A DNA stretch of 64,000 bases from SCTD01 sp963784675 (GCA_963784675.1 CAWASE010000003.1:1-64000); one strand, 5' to 3'. Counted from the stretch's first letter, positions 30,391 through 40,161 are shown. The notes: generated by a model from the sequence alone, not told the origin. Numbers and translations: made by a program.

Positions 30391-31708
30391 GCCGACCAGC
30401 GCCCGGACAGGTTCGGTGCGTAGCCGGCCGCGACCAGGTCGTCGATGCACTCGACCGGCGCGTGCGCGACGGCACGACCGTCGGTGCCGGGTGCGAAGAC
30501 CTCGCTGGACAGCACCCGGCCGTCGATGCCGGTGACCTCGCGGATGCTCTCGATGACACGGGTCAGGCTGCCGCCCTCGGCGTGGGTGTTGCGCTTGCGC
30601 AGGAACACCACGAAGTCGATCGCACCGGCGATGAGCATCTGGGTGGCCTCGACCGGCAGGCCGCTCGGCCGACTGCAGGGCGTAGGTGGAGATGCGGTTG
30701 AACACCTCCATCGAGCTGTTCGCGTGGATCGTGGACAGCGAGCCGTCGTTGCCCTGACTCATCGCGTTGAGCATGGTGACGATCTCGTCGCCGAGCACCT
30801 CGCCGACGATCACCCGGCTCGGGTTCATGCCGCAGGCTGCGCCGGACCAGGTCGGCCATCCCGACCGCGCCCAGCCCCTCGGAGTTGGGCAGCCGCTCCT
30901 CGAAGCAGACGACGTTCGGGTGCAGCTCGGGGAACTGGTCCAGCCCGAGCTCCAACGCCCGCTCGACGGTGATGATCCGCTCGTGCGGCGGGATCTCGTT
31001 GGCCAGCGCGCGCAGCAGCGTGGTCTTGCCGGCGTTCGTGGCACCGGCGAGCATGATGTTCTTGCGCGCCTTGACGGCGGCCTTGAGGAAGCCGGCGATC
31101 TCGGCGTTCATCGTGCCGGAGCCGACCAGGTCGTCGAGGAAGACCTTGCCGAGCCGGCTGCGACGGATGCTGATGGACGGTCGCGAGCAGACCCCCATCA
31201 CCGCCGACATGCGCGAGCCGTCGGGCAGCCGCAGGTCCAGCTGCGGGTTGGCGCTGTCGAACGGGCGGCTGGACAGGCCGACGTTGGCCGCGAGCACCTG
31301 CACGAGCTGGATGAGGTCTTCGTCGGACTCCGCGACGGGCTCGTGCAGCACCTCGCGGCCGTCGCTGTAACCCACGTACACCTGGTCGAAGCCGTTGATG
31401 TCGATGTTCTCGACCTCGGGGTGCTCCAGCAGCGGCTGCAGCCGACCGACGCCGAACAGCGCCGCGTGCACGGCGGCGGCGGTGGACTCCTCCTCCTCCG
31501 GCGTCTGCGGGATCCGGCCCTCGCTGATCTCGCGACGGGCGTGGTCCTCGAGCACCTGGACGATGAGCGAGCGCGCGTACTGCCGCTCGTCCTCGCTGGA
31601 CATCGCCGCGCGGTCGGCGGCCTCGTCGCGACGGCGCTGGGCGTTCAGGCGCTCGGCGACCTCGCCCCGCAGCCGGCGGACGAGGTCGTGGTCGGCCACG
31701 ACGCTCAC
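30387..31708 (-). pseudogene. cpaF: CpaF/TadA pilus assembly ATPase, two frameshifts as given
   Basis: The protein can be followed through three frames. From GTG 31708 it has the N-terminal region, VENIDINGFDQVYVGYSDGR, Walker A AGATNAGKTTLLRALA and FEERLPNSEG, up to ADLVRRSL near 30850. An extra base near 30835 shifts to a frame reading MNPSRVIVGEVLGDEIVTML (Walker B) and STIHANSS. A second extra base near 30663 shifts to the frame ending MLIAGAIDFVVFLRKRN and the TGA at 30387. Removing one base at each point restores a normal 440-residue ATPase powering Flp pilus assembly. Family residues are intact on both sides, so sequence error is likelier than decay. Confidence 0.85.
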
Positions 31709-31715
31709 GGCGCGC

Positions 31716-32762
31716 TCACCGGGTCGGCGCCGTCGGGTGCAGGCGCGGCAGGGCCTGCGGGTGCAGCGGTGCCGGCCGGTGCAGCGGTGCCGGCCGGTGC
31801 AGCGGTGCCTGCCGGTGCAGCGGTGCCGACCGGTGCAGCGGTCGGGGACGACCGGCGGCCGAGGCGACCGAGGCGGGGGCTGCCCGCCGGCCGCGCGAGA
31901 CCTCACCCGAGGGGGTCGGCAGCTGGTCGGCGGTCGGGCCGGCGCCCGTCGACGCGACCGGCTCGCCCTCGTCCAGCAGCGCCGGCCCCTCCCCCTGGCG
32001 CTCGTTGCGCAGGGCGGTGAGCAGGCGGGCGACGACCTCGCGGCCCGAGCGGGCGAGCAGGGTGCGCTCCGGGCGCAGCACGTCGGCGCCGTGGAACATC
32101 GAGGCCCCGGCCGGGTCGTGCGCCAGCAGCCCGAAGACCTCCAGGCCCGGCAGGTCGCGCTCCAGCGTCGCGACGGCGCCGGCGGCGTCGCGGTCGCCGC
32201 CCCGCTCGGCGACCACCAGCACACCGACCCGCGGGCGGTGCCCGTCGCTGCCCGCCAGCACGGGGTGCAGCGCCGCGAGCCGCTCACGGGTGTGGACCAC
32301 CCCGCTGACGGTCGGACGCAGCACGCAGACGAGCAGGTCGGCCTGCTGCAGCAGCGGCAGGTGCACCGACGCAGCGGTGACCCGGCCGCAGTCGAGCAGC
32401 ACGTCGCGGTCGGCGGTGCGCCGGAAGGCCTGGCCGAGGTTGGTCCACAGGTGGCTGGCGGCCCCGGCCTGCTGCGGGCCGGCGAGCCCGGCGACGACCT
32501 CCAGCCCGCCTCGCAGCACCTGCGCGTGCTCGGGAACGGTGGCGGGCTGCATCTCGCGGCGGGCCAGCGGCAGCAGGGACAGCAGCCCGCGGGCGCGGTC
32601 GACGGGCGAGCCGTCCTCGCGGCGCAGCCGCAGCGCGACGTCACCGCCCTCGGGGTCGGCGTCGACGAGCAGCACCGGCGCGGGCCACAAAGCTGCGGTC
32701 AGCAGGGCGGCGGTGGTGGTTCCCGGCGCGCCCTTGGCGGACACGAAGGCCAGGACGCCCAC
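31716..32762 (-). CDS. CpaE/MinD-like ATPase of the Tad locus, degenerate P-loop
   Basis: A 348-residue P-loop protein. The deviant Walker A of MinD/ParA ATPases is recognisable but altered, SAKGAPGTTTAALLTA, with Thr where the second Lys of GKT would be. LLVDADPEGGDVALRLRR and DVLLDCGRV follow the usual ParA-type order. Actinobacterial CpaE-like proteins often carry this altered loop. CpaE proteins guide the pilus machine to its site. The last 60 residues are a repetitive Pro-Leu-His tail (PLHRPA units) encoded by an 18-base tandem repeat. GTG start one base after the SAF-protein stop; CpaF begins seven bases after its own stop. Confidence 0.8.
   Translation of the reverse strand: MGVLAFVSAKGAPGTTTAALLTAALWPAPVLLVDADPEGGDVALRLRREDGSPVDRARGLLSLLPLARREMQPATVPEHAQVLRGGLEVVAGLAGPQQAGAASHLWTNLGQAFRRTADRDVLLDCGRVTAASVHLPLLQQADLLVCVLRPTVSGVVHTRERLAALHPVLAGSDGHRPRVGVLVVAERGGDRDAAGAVATLERDLPGLEVFGLLAHDPAGASMFHGADVLRPERTLLARSGREVVARLLTALRNERQGEGPALLDEGEPVASTGAGPTADQLPTPSGEVSRGRRAAPASVASAAGRPRPLHRSAPLHRQAPLHRPAPLHRPAPLHPQALPRLHPTAPTR
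31760..31840 (+). repeat. 18-base tandem repeat, 4.5 copies
   Basis: The unit GGTGCAGCGGTGCCGGCC is repeated head to tail from 31760 to 31840, with two single-base variants in the third and fourth copies. It encodes the PLHRPA-type tail of the CpaE-like protein on the minus strand. Spacing and lack of unique spacers exclude CRISPR. Confidence 0.9.
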
Positions 32763-32763
32763 G

Positions 32764-33450
32764 TCAGCCCTCGGTCCGGAAGTCGATCGCGGGCGGCGTC
32801 TCCGGCGGCAGCAGCGTCAGGGCGAGCGAGCCGGTGGCGGCCGCCGTGAGCACGTTCGTCACGTTCTCGACCGGCACCAGCAGGGACAGCCGCAGGTCGT
32901 CGCCGACCAGCTGCGGCACGTCGGCCACGCGGACCGCCGTGGCCAGCACGGTGGCGACCTGTCCGGTGCCGGTGTCCCGGGGCACCAGGAACACGCGCAC
33001 CACGTCGCGCGAGCGCAGCGGGGTCGACGGTCGCTGGGTGGCCGACAGCACGACGCCGACGAGCACCGACCCTTCGGGCTGGACGTTGCCGGCCAGGAAC
33101 ATGCTGCGGTTGAGCAGCGTGCCGGCCGGGATGCGGGACACCACGCTGCTGCCCTGGAAGTTGGCGGCCGCCTCCGCGGGGATGGTGGCCGCGCCGTCGG
33201 AGGCGACGCGCGCCACCGTGAGGTCGTTGCTGGTGAGGATCGACCCGGCTTCGATCGTGTCGCGGGCGACCAGCACGTCGACGCGGTCGCCGCTGCGGTA
33301 GGCGATGAGCGCACTGCCCAGGGCGCCGCCGAGCACCAGCAGCAGCGCGAGCGCCGCCAGGGCCGGTCGACGGTCGCGCGTCGGGGCCGGCAGGCGCCCC
33401 CGGCCGTCGGCGGCCAGCGTGGACCGGGAAGCAGGTGCGGTGGTCGTCAT
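32764..33450 (-). CDS. SAF-domain (CpaB/RcpC-like) pilus assembly protein
   Basis: A 228-residue protein: a short basic N-terminus, one membrane helix (about residues 35-58, ALAALALLLVLGGALGSALI), then a SAF domain (about 68-130) starting VLVARDTIEAGSILTSNDL and continuing with AGTLLNRSMFLAG, the pattern of CpaB/RcpC proteins and of antifreeze-like SAF domains. The ATG at 33450 has AAGGAG nine bases upstream. It is the first gene of the Tad operon. In Flp systems CpaB is needed for assembly, probably at the wall. Confidence 0.82.
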   Translation of the reverse strand: MTTTAPASRSTLAADGRGRLPAPTRDRRPALAALALLLVLGGALGSALIAYRSGDRVDVLVARDTIEAGSILTSNDLTVARVASDGAATIPAEAAANFQGSSVVSRIPAGTLLNRSMFLAGNVQPEGSVLVGVVLSATQRPSTPLRSRDVVRVFLVPRDTGTGQVATVLATAVRVADVPQLVGDDLRLSLLVPVENVTNVLTAAATGSLALTLLPPETPPAIDFRTEG

Positions 33451-33759
33451 GGAGCTCCTTGCGACGCCCGGGAACAGGCAGACAGGTCGGACGCGGGCGG
33501 CGCCACGGGCCCAGGATAGGGGAGCAGCCCGCGCCCCGACGACGACGGACCCAACGACGCAGAGTGACGGTAGCAACGCTCCGCGTGAGCAAGACAGCCG
33601 GAGCCCTCGGCCGTCCCGCCCACTGAGCGGGACGGGACCGGTGCAGACCTCAGCAGGTGAGCGACGTTCACCCTCGAGAGCTCGAGACGTGAGTCACACT
33701 CAGTAGATGGATCAACGGTCGCCGTTCGCGACCGTCGACCGCCCTGCCCCGGAGGAATG
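33451..33759. promoter_or_regulatory. Divergent intergenic region with perfect hairpin
   Basis: About 309 bases between the Tad operon (minus) and the Liv operon (plus). A perfect inverted repeat CCGTCCCGC (33611-33619) / GCGGGACGG (33627-33635) with a seven-base loop lies near the middle and could be an operator or hairpin. CTCGAG occurs twice near 33673-33686. GGAGG at 33751-33755 is the binding site for the Liv gene. No -35/-10 pair stands out for either side. Confidence 0.5.
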
Positions 33760-35312
33760 ATGCGTCCGCCCCGCCTGGCCCTGCTCGCCGTCGCCGTCGT
33801 CCTGCCCCTGAGCGCCTGCGGCGTCCGCGTGGACGACAGCCTGCGTCAGCAGGCTGCTGCCGCGCAGCTCGGAGCCGGGGGCAACGGTGGCGGTCAGGGC
33901 GGCGTGCTCACCGACGGCGGGGTCGGCGCCGACGGCACCGGGACCACCGACGGCACCGGCGTCGACGGCACGACCGGGGCGGTGGGCGCCGACGGCGGCA
34001 GCACCGACGCCGGTGGCGCGACCGGTACCGACGCCGGCACGTCGTCCGGTACCGGCAGCACGGGCGGCACCGGGTCGACCGGCTCCACGGGCAGCACCGG
34101 TTCGACCGGCTCCGCCGGGTCGGGCGGCAAAGCCGCACCCGCGCCCGCACCGGCCGGCGGCAACGGCGGCGCCACCGACGTGGGCGTCACCGCCACCACG
34201 CTGGACGTCGGCAACATCGCCGACCTGTCCGGCCCGGTGCCCGGCCTGTTCCAGGGCGCGGTCATCGGCACCCAGGCCGTCGTCGCCAAGATCAACAGCG
34301 AGGGCGGCGTCTTCGGCCGCAAGCTGCGCGTGCAGGTGCGGTGACAGACCAGCTCGACTGCGGCCAGAACAGGCGCAGGTCGACAAGCTCAAGGACAAGG
34401 TGTTCGCCTTCGTCGGCTCGTTCTCCTTGAACGACGACTGCGGCGCCGACGTCCTGAAGGGCTCGGGCATCCCGGACGTCCACAACGCGCTCGGCCCCAA
34501 GTCCGCCCAGCTGGACCACAACTACTCGGTCGCGCCGCTGCCCACCGGGTGGCGCACCGGCCCGCTCAACTACTACAAGGCCAAGTACGGCACGAAGTTC
34601 TCGCACGTCGGAGCCGTCTACGCCGACCTCGGCGGAGCCGCGCTGACCTGGCGGGGAACGGCGGCCGCCATCAAGAACGTCGGCGGCAACGTCGACTACG
34701 AGCGGGGCTTCAAGCCCACCGAGACCGACTTCACCGCCGACGTCGTGCGCATGCGCAGACGCGGCGTGCAGATGCATGTACATCAGTGCGTCGACGCGAC
34801 CACGTTCGCCCGCGTGGCGAAGGCCATGCGCAGCAGAACTTCGAGCTGGCCGATCATCGTCGGCGGCGCCGGCTACGACCCGAGCTTCTCGCCTCGGCCG
34901 GGTCTGCGCGGCGAGGGCATGTTCAACGACGCGCCGTTCGCCCAGTTCTTCGACGGCGAGGACGCCGGGGCGATCCCCGAGGTGAAGCGCGTTCCAGAGT
35001 GGTCCAGACGGTGAAGCCCGGCAACAAGCCGGACCTCTTCGCCGCCTTCGGCTGGGCGTCCGGGCGCGCTGTTCTTCCAGGCGCTCAAGGCGGCCGGCCC
35101 CAAGGCCACCCGCGCCGACGTGCTCGCCGCAGCTGAAGAAGATCACGACGTTCGACGCCGACGGCCTGATCGCCCCGGCCGGACCCGGCCCAGAAGAAGC
35201 CCGCCGACGTGCTGCATCCTCCGCCAGGTCAAGGGCGGCAAGTTCGTCCGGGTCGAGACCCCGGCGACCCGGCTACCGCTGCGTGACGGCTCGTACTTCT
35301 TCGGCAACGTGA
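33760..35312 (+). pseudogene. LivK-type branched-chain amino acid ABC transporter binding protein, multiply frameshifted as given
   Basis: A lipoprotein signal (VVLPLSACG, lipobox Cys near residue 19) is followed by about 110 residues of Gly/Thr/Ser/Asp linker, then a periplasmic-binding fold: GVTATTLDVGNIADLSGPVP, GAVIGTQAVVAKINSEGG. The first frame stops at 34344, and the second covers VDKLKDKVFAFVGSFSLNDD to 35014. The C-terminus (LRQVKGGKFVRVETPAT) lies in a third. Single-base gains and losses at more than a dozen points (for example near 34341, 34371, 34852, 34993, 35061, 35186) each break and restore the family sequence. ATG 33760 is preferred over 33757 because of GGAGG spacing. The exact end is unclear; the TGA at 35310 overlapping the permease GTG is the likely stop. 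Confidence 0.8.
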
Positions 35313-37243
35313 CCGCCTTCCTGGCCTTCACGATCATCGGCTCGTCGTCGGCTGCATCTACGCGCTGACCGCCACCGGCCTGGTCGTCACCTACACCACC
35401 TCGGGCATCTTCAACTTCGCCCACGGCGCCATCGGCATGGTCGGCGGCCTTCACCTACTGGCAGCTCACGCGTCGCCTGGGGCGTGGCCGGCGATCTCGC
35501 GCTGCTCGCTGGTGCTGTTCGTGCTCGCGCCGCTGTTCGGTGCGTTCATCGAGCGGGTGCTGATCCGGCCGCTGCAGGGCGCCTCGGTCGACCTGGCCCT
35601 CGTCATCACGCTGGGGCTGCTGCTCTTCCTGCATCGGCGCCGCCAACGTCATCTGGAAGCCCGACCGTCACGCGCGTGCTGCCGAGCCCTTCCCGGCCTC
35701 GGTGCAGGTGCAGATCGGCTCGCTGGCCGTCACCTACAGCCAGCTCCTGGTCGTCGTCGTCGCCCTCGGGGTGGCGTTCGGGCTCAAGGTGCTGTTCAAC
35801 ACGCACCCGCATCGGCATCGCGATGCGCGGCGTCGTCGACGACCCCGACCTGGTCGCCATGGCCGGCGCGTCTCCTGCCCGCATCCAGCAGCTGGCCTGG
35901 GCGATCGGCGCCTCGCTCGCCGCGCTCGCCGGCATCCTGCTCGCGCCCACGGTCGACCTCGACATCACCACCCTGACGCTGCTGGTGATCAACGGCTACG
36001 CCGCAGCCCTGGTCGGCCGGCTCAAGAGCCTGCCGCTGACGGCCGTCGGCGCGCTCATCCTGGGCCTGATGGTCACCTACGGCACCGGGTACGCACCGAT
36101 CGACGGCATCCTGTCGGCGCTCAAGGCCATCATCCCGCAGCTGCTGCTGTTCGCGGTGCTGATCTTCCTGCCGGCCGCGCGGCTGCGCACCGGCGGCGGC
36201 CAGACCCCGGCCGTCCCCCGCGTCCCGGGGCTGCGTCAGTCGCTCGTGTTCGGCGGCGGCCTGGTCGTCGCCGCCCTGCTGCTGTCGACCTTCCTCGGCA
36301 CGGCCGGCCTGGCCACGGGCGGGCAGGCGTTCATCGTCGGGCTGACCTCATGTCGCTGGTGCTGCTCACCGGCTACAGCGGCCAGGTGTCGCTGTGCCAG
36401 CTGACCTTCGTCGGGCTCGGCGCCTACGCCATGGGCACCTTCGGCGGCGGCAGCCTGGTGGGCATCCTCGCTGCGGTCGTGCTGGCCTCGGTCTTCGGCC
36501 TGCTGGTCGCGCTGCCCACCCTGAAGCTGCGCGGGCTGTACCTCGCGCTCGCCACCTTCGCCTTCGCCAGCGCCATGGACAGCATCTTCTTCCAGAAGCG
36601 GCTCGGCTCCGGCGGCAGCCTGGAGGTGCCCCGCCTGCGCCTGCCCGGCATCCCGACCGAGTCCGACCAGGCGTTCTTCGTGCTCACCGCCGTCGTCTTC
36701 GCCGCCGCGGGGGTCGGGGTGCTGGCCATCCGCCGGGGCCGCTACGGCCGCCAGCTCACCGCTCTCAACGACTCCCCGGCCGCCTGCGCGACCCTGGGCC
36801 TGAACATCAACATCTCCAAGCTGGTGGTCTTCACCGCGGCGGCGGGTCTGGCCGGCCTGTCCGGCGCCCTGTTCGCCGGCCTGCGCGGCTCGGTCAGTCC
36901 GAACGACTTCACCGCCCTGGGCAGCCTGCTGCTGCTGCTGTCGCTGCGCATCGGCGGCGTCAACACCATCACCGGCGCGCTGATCGGGGGCTACTTCGTC
37001 GCGACCTCGCCGCAGCTGCAGGACCGCTTCCCGCAGATCCCGGCGATCAACTTCCTGGTCACCGGGCTGGTGGTCATCGTCGTCGGCCGCTACCCCAACG
37101 GCATCGGCGGCTTCCTCTCCGACGTCGGCGCCCGGTTGCGCGCACGCACGCAGGCCCCCGAGCCACCGGCCGGGCCCGCCCCGCAGAGCGTCCCCGTCGC
37201 CCCTGCCCGGAAGGAGAAGTCCCTTGCCGGCGCTGCGCAGTAA
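35309..37243 (+). pseudogene. Fused LivH-LivM branched-chain amino acid ABC permease, frameshifted as given
   Basis: One polypeptide of about 640 residues can be traced: a LivH half from GTG 35309 (TAFLAFTIIG, then YALTATGLVVTYTTSGIFNF, NFAHGAIGM, VDDPDLVAMAGASPARIQQL) and a LivM half from about 36350 (MSLVLLTGYSGQVSLCQLTF, GLGAYAMGTF, RRGRYGRQLTALNDSPAACA). About ten single-base indels between 35340 and 35820, plus a missing base near 36348, split it into several frames; the part from 36350 to 37243 is intact. Fused LivHM permeases are known in actinobacteria. The C-terminal Pro-rich tail contains the binding site for the next gene. Motif conservation across the breaks argues for sequence error. 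Confidence 0.8.
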
Positions 37244-38030
37244 GCGTGACCCGATCCAGAGCGGGCCTCCTCCCGAGGGGGTGCCGGTGCTGGGCGTGGA
37301 GAACATCTCGGTGCGCTTCGGCGGCGTCCAGGCCGTCAGCGAGGTCACCATCAACGCCTACTACGGCGAGGTCACCGGCCTGATCGGCCCGAACGGCGCC
37401 GGCAAGACCACCACCTTCAACATCATCACCGGCCTGCAGGCCCCCACCGGCGGCACCATCAAGATCGCCGGCGAAGACGTCAGCAGCAAGTCGGTCTACC
37501 AGCGCGCCCGCCTGGGCATGGCCCGCACGTTCCAGCGCCTGGAGGTCTTCGGGTCGATGACCGCGCGCGACAACGTGCTGGCCGCCGCCGAGTTCCGCAA
37601 GGGCTGGTCCGGTGAAGACACCAACCCGCGCATGGTCGCCGACGGCATCCTGGAGCGGGTCGGCCTGTCCCAGGTCGCGGACGAGCGCGTCGACGCCCTG
37701 CCCACCGGCCTGGCCCGCCTGGTCGAGCTCGGTAGAGGGCTCGCCAGCCAACCCCGGGTGCTGCTGCTCGACGAGCCCGCCAGCGGCCTGGACGGCACCG
37801 AGAGCGAGGCCCTGGGCGACCTGCTCATCGACCTCGCCGCCGAAGGCATGTCGGTACTGGTCGTCGAGCACGACGTCGACCTGGTGATGCGGGTGTGCAA
37901 CTACATCCACGTGCTCGACTTCGGCAAGCTGATCTGCGTCGGTGAGCCGTCCGTCGTCCAGTCCGACCCCAAGGTGCAGGCCGCCTATCTCGGCGCCGAA
38001 GAGCCGACCGACGAACCCGAGGAGGCCTGA
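37224..38030 (+). CDS. livG: LivG-type ABC transporter ATP-binding protein
   Basis: A 268-residue ATPase of the branched-chain amino acid importer family. Walker A GPNGAGKTTTFN (about residue 55), Q-loop in ARTFQRLEVF, Walker B VLLLDEPASGLD (about 178), and the H-loop VVEHDVDLVMRV are intact. The ABC signature reads LPTGLARLVELGRGLA, missing the Ser-Gly-Gly of LSGGQ, as in some LivG proteins. The start is TTG at 37224 with AAGGAG eight bases upstream, inside the end of the permease gene. It works with the LivF-type ATPase next to it to power import. Confidence 0.9.
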   Translation: MPALRSKRDPIQSGPPPEGVPVLGVENISVRFGGVQAVSEVTINAYYGEVTGLIGPNGAGKTTTFNIITGLQAPTGGTIKIAGEDVSSKSVYQRARLGMARTFQRLEVFGSMTARDNVLAAAEFRKGWSGEDTNPRMVADGILERVGLSQVADERVDALPTGLARLVELGRGLASQPRVLLLDEPASGLDGTESEALGDLLIDLAAEGMSVLVVEHDVDLVMRVCNYIHVLDFGKLICVGEPSVVQSDPKVQAAYLGAEEPTDEPEEA

Positions 38031-38803
38031 TGACCGCCCCCACCCGGCCGCCGGTGACCAGCACCGCACGGACCGCCCCCGACAAGCCCAAGCGCCCACC
38101 GTTCGCCCTCGAGCTGCACGACGTCGTCGCCGGCTACGGCCGGATCGAGGTGATGCACGAGGTCTCGTTGCAGGTCCCCGTCGGTTCGGTGTACGCGCTG
38201 CTGGGCCCCAACGGCGCCGGCAAGACCACCACGTTGTCGGTCTGCTCGGGCAAGGTCGCCGTCCGCAGCGGTTGCCTGCACGTCGCGGGCACGCACATCA
38301 ACGGCGCCGCCCCGGACGCGCTGGCCAAGGCCGGCGTCTGCCGCATCCCCGAGGGCCGCGGGGTGTTCCCCAACCTCACCGTCGAGGAGAACCTCCGGCT
38401 GTTCACCTATGCCGGCACGCTCACGACCAAGGAGGTGCAGGACCGCGCCTACGCCCGCTTCCCGCGGCTGGGCGAACGCCGCGGCCAGCTCTCCGGCACG
38501 ATGTCCGGCGGTGAGCAGCAGATGCTGGCGATGAGCCGCGCGCTGGTCACCGAGCCCGGGGTCCTGCTGCTGGACGAGATCTCGATGGGGCTCGCGCCCC
38601 TGATCGTCGGCGAGCTCTACGACCTCGTCGCCCAGCTCGCCGAAGAAGGGATCAGCATCCTGCTGGTCGAGCAGTTCGCCCGCACCGCGCTCGCGGTGTC
38701 GGACTATGCCGCCGTCATGACCCAGGGGCGCATCGCGATGGTCGGCCAGCCTGCCGATGTCGCGGACTTCGTCAACGAGGCCTATCTCGGAGGTGCCGCA
38801 TGA
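38030..38803 (+). CDS. livF: LivF-type ABC transporter ATP-binding protein
   Basis: A 257-residue ATPase. Walker A GPNGAGKTTTLS (about residue 60), the Arg-rich IPEGRGVFPNLTVEENL typical of LivF, signature GTMSGGEQQMLAMSRAL (about 160), and Walker B VLLLDEISMGLAP (about 180) are all present. A 20-residue Pro-rich N-terminal extension precedes the domain. The ATG shares a base with the LivG stop (TGATG), and its stop overlaps the next gene by ATGA. It forms the second nucleotide-binding subunit of the importer. Confidence 0.92.
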   Translation: MTAPTRPPVTSTARTAPDKPKRPPFALELHDVVAGYGRIEVMHEVSLQVPVGSVYALLGPNGAGKTTTLSVCSGKVAVRSGCLHVAGTHINGAAPDALAKAGVCRIPEGRGVFPNLTVEENLRLFTYAGTLTTKEVQDRAYARFPRLGERRGQLSGTMSGGEQQMLAMSRALVTEPGVLLLDEISMGLAPLIVGELYDLVAQLAEEGISILLVEQFARTALAVSDYAAVMTQGRIAMVGQPADVADFVNEAYLGGAA

Positions 38804-40161
38804 TCCCCGGCCGCAACCACCCACGCCTGGTCCGTCTCACGCTCGGCAGCGTCCTGCTCGCCTCTTCCGGCGTCGGCCTGCTGCTCGCCCCCGGTGCCTC
38901 GGCGCAGGCCGCCCCCGGCTCCGGGCTCGGCTCGTTCAGCCTGGCCGCCGCGGCGCCGGCTGCCCAGTTCCGGGTCGACGACGGCGGCAACTGCGCCGGC
39001 TCCCCGTCCGGCACGGGCGCGTGCGAGGGCGTGATCCCCGAGGCCGTCTCGACCCTGTCGAACGGTCCGGTCGGCTTCGCCATCTCCTCCGTGGTCTGGC
39101 CCGGGGCGCTCGCCGGCAACGCCGGCACGCTGCTGCTCGTCTCGGGCGGCGACCAGGTGCCGCCGCAGGCGACCATGCTCAACAGCCCGGTCCGGGCCGA
39201 GGCGCGCACCGGCGACAAGCCGACCACCAACAGCGACTACCCCGGCGCCACCATGAAGGCCTCGGCCGAGCCCTACGACGTCCGGGCCTCCGGTGAGGTC
39301 GCGCAGAGCCAGGCGCTCGCGGTCGGCACGTTCGGAAACGCCGTCGGCAGCTCGCGCACCGCGGTCACCGGTGCCAAGGACGCCGTGGCCGAGGCCAGCA
39401 GCCGGGTCAGCGACATCAGCCTGGCTGCCGGCGCCGTCAAGATCGGCGCGGTCACCTCGACGGCCAAGGCCACCACCGACGGCACCAAGACGGCGGTCGG
39501 CGGCTCCACGACCACGAGCGGCATGAGCATCGGCGGGGTCCCGGTGACCGTCGACGAGAAGGGCATCAGCGTCGCCGGCCAGAGCAACCCGTTGGGGCAG
39601 ACCGCGTCCGGCGCGGTCAACACGGTGATCAGCAACCTCAACATGAAGATCGCCGTCAGCGAGCCCACCACGACCAGCGCCAACGGCAGCACCACCTACA
39701 ACGCCGGCAGCCTGGTCTTCGTGTGGGAGCCACAGCCCGGCACGGTCCTGAGCGCGGTCTTCGGCAGCTCCACCGTCACCGTCGCCGCCGCACCGTCGCT
39801 CAGCTTCGACACCGGGGACACCCCGGCGCCGCCGCTGCCTGTCGACGCCGTCGACGAGCCGGCGCCCTTCGTCCCCGACGCCGTCGTCGTCGACGCCGCG
39901 CCGGTCGCCGAGCCGGTCGTCGACCTGCCGGTGGAGCTGACCCCGGTCGAGGAGCCGGTGGCCGTCGACGCGCCACCGGCGGCACCGGTCCAGGCCGTCG
40001 GCGTAGCCAAGAGCTTTCCGCTGTTCGGCGGCATCCCGTCGCTGCTCGTCATCATGGGGCTGGCCGGGGTGGGCTTTCTCGCCGCCGGTCTGCGCCGCCT
40101 GCCCGACCAGGTCCTGGCGACCACCCCCACGACCACCTGCCCTCTCGGAGACGTCACGTGA
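38800..40161 (+). CDS. Secreted, C-terminally membrane-anchored surface protein of the Liv operon
   Basis: A 453-residue protein with a signal peptide (LTLGSVLLASSGVGLLLAPG, cleavage near ASA|Q), a Ser/Thr/Ala-rich beta-type body with few Cys, a Pro/Val/Asp-rich stalk (about residues 345-400) and a C-terminal helix (GGIPSLLVIMGLAGVGFLAA) followed by RRLP. There is no LPxTG motif. The body (MSIGGVPVTVDEKGISVAGQ) resembles secreted choice-of-anchor-type proteins of actinobacteria; that match is tentative. It is translationally coupled to livF and to the next gene, so it is probably co-made with the importer. Confidence 0.7.
   Translation: MIPGRNHPRLVRLTLGSVLLASSGVGLLLAPGASAQAAPGSGLGSFSLAAAAPAAQFRVDDGGNCAGSPSGTGACEGVIPEAVSTLSNGPVGFAISSVVWPGALAGNAGTLLLVSGGDQVPPQATMLNSPVRAEARTGDKPTTNSDYPGATMKASAEPYDVRASGEVAQSQALAVGTFGNAVGSSRTAVTGAKDAVAEASSRVSDISLAAGAVKIGAVTSTAKATTDGTKTAVGGSTTTSGMSIGGVPVTVDEKGISVAGQSNPLGQTASGAVNTVISNLNMKIAVSEPTTTSANGSTTYNAGSLVFVWEPQPGTVLSAVFGSSTVTVAAAPSLSFDTGDTPAPPLPVDAVDEPAPFVPDAVVVDAAPVAEPVVDLPVELTPVEEPVAVDAPPAAPVQAVGVAKSFPLFGGIPSLLVIMGLAGVGFLAAGLRRLPDQVLATTPTTTCPLGDVT

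Noticed and set aside
31760..31840. Possible CRISPR array
   Set aside because: Units are 18 bases, contiguous, with no unique spacers, and in frame within a protein tail.
34340..35820. Programmed frameshifting or gene decay as explanation for the Liv breaks
   Set aside because: Too many sites, both directions of shift, no slippery heptamers, and no excess substitutions; sequence error is simpler.
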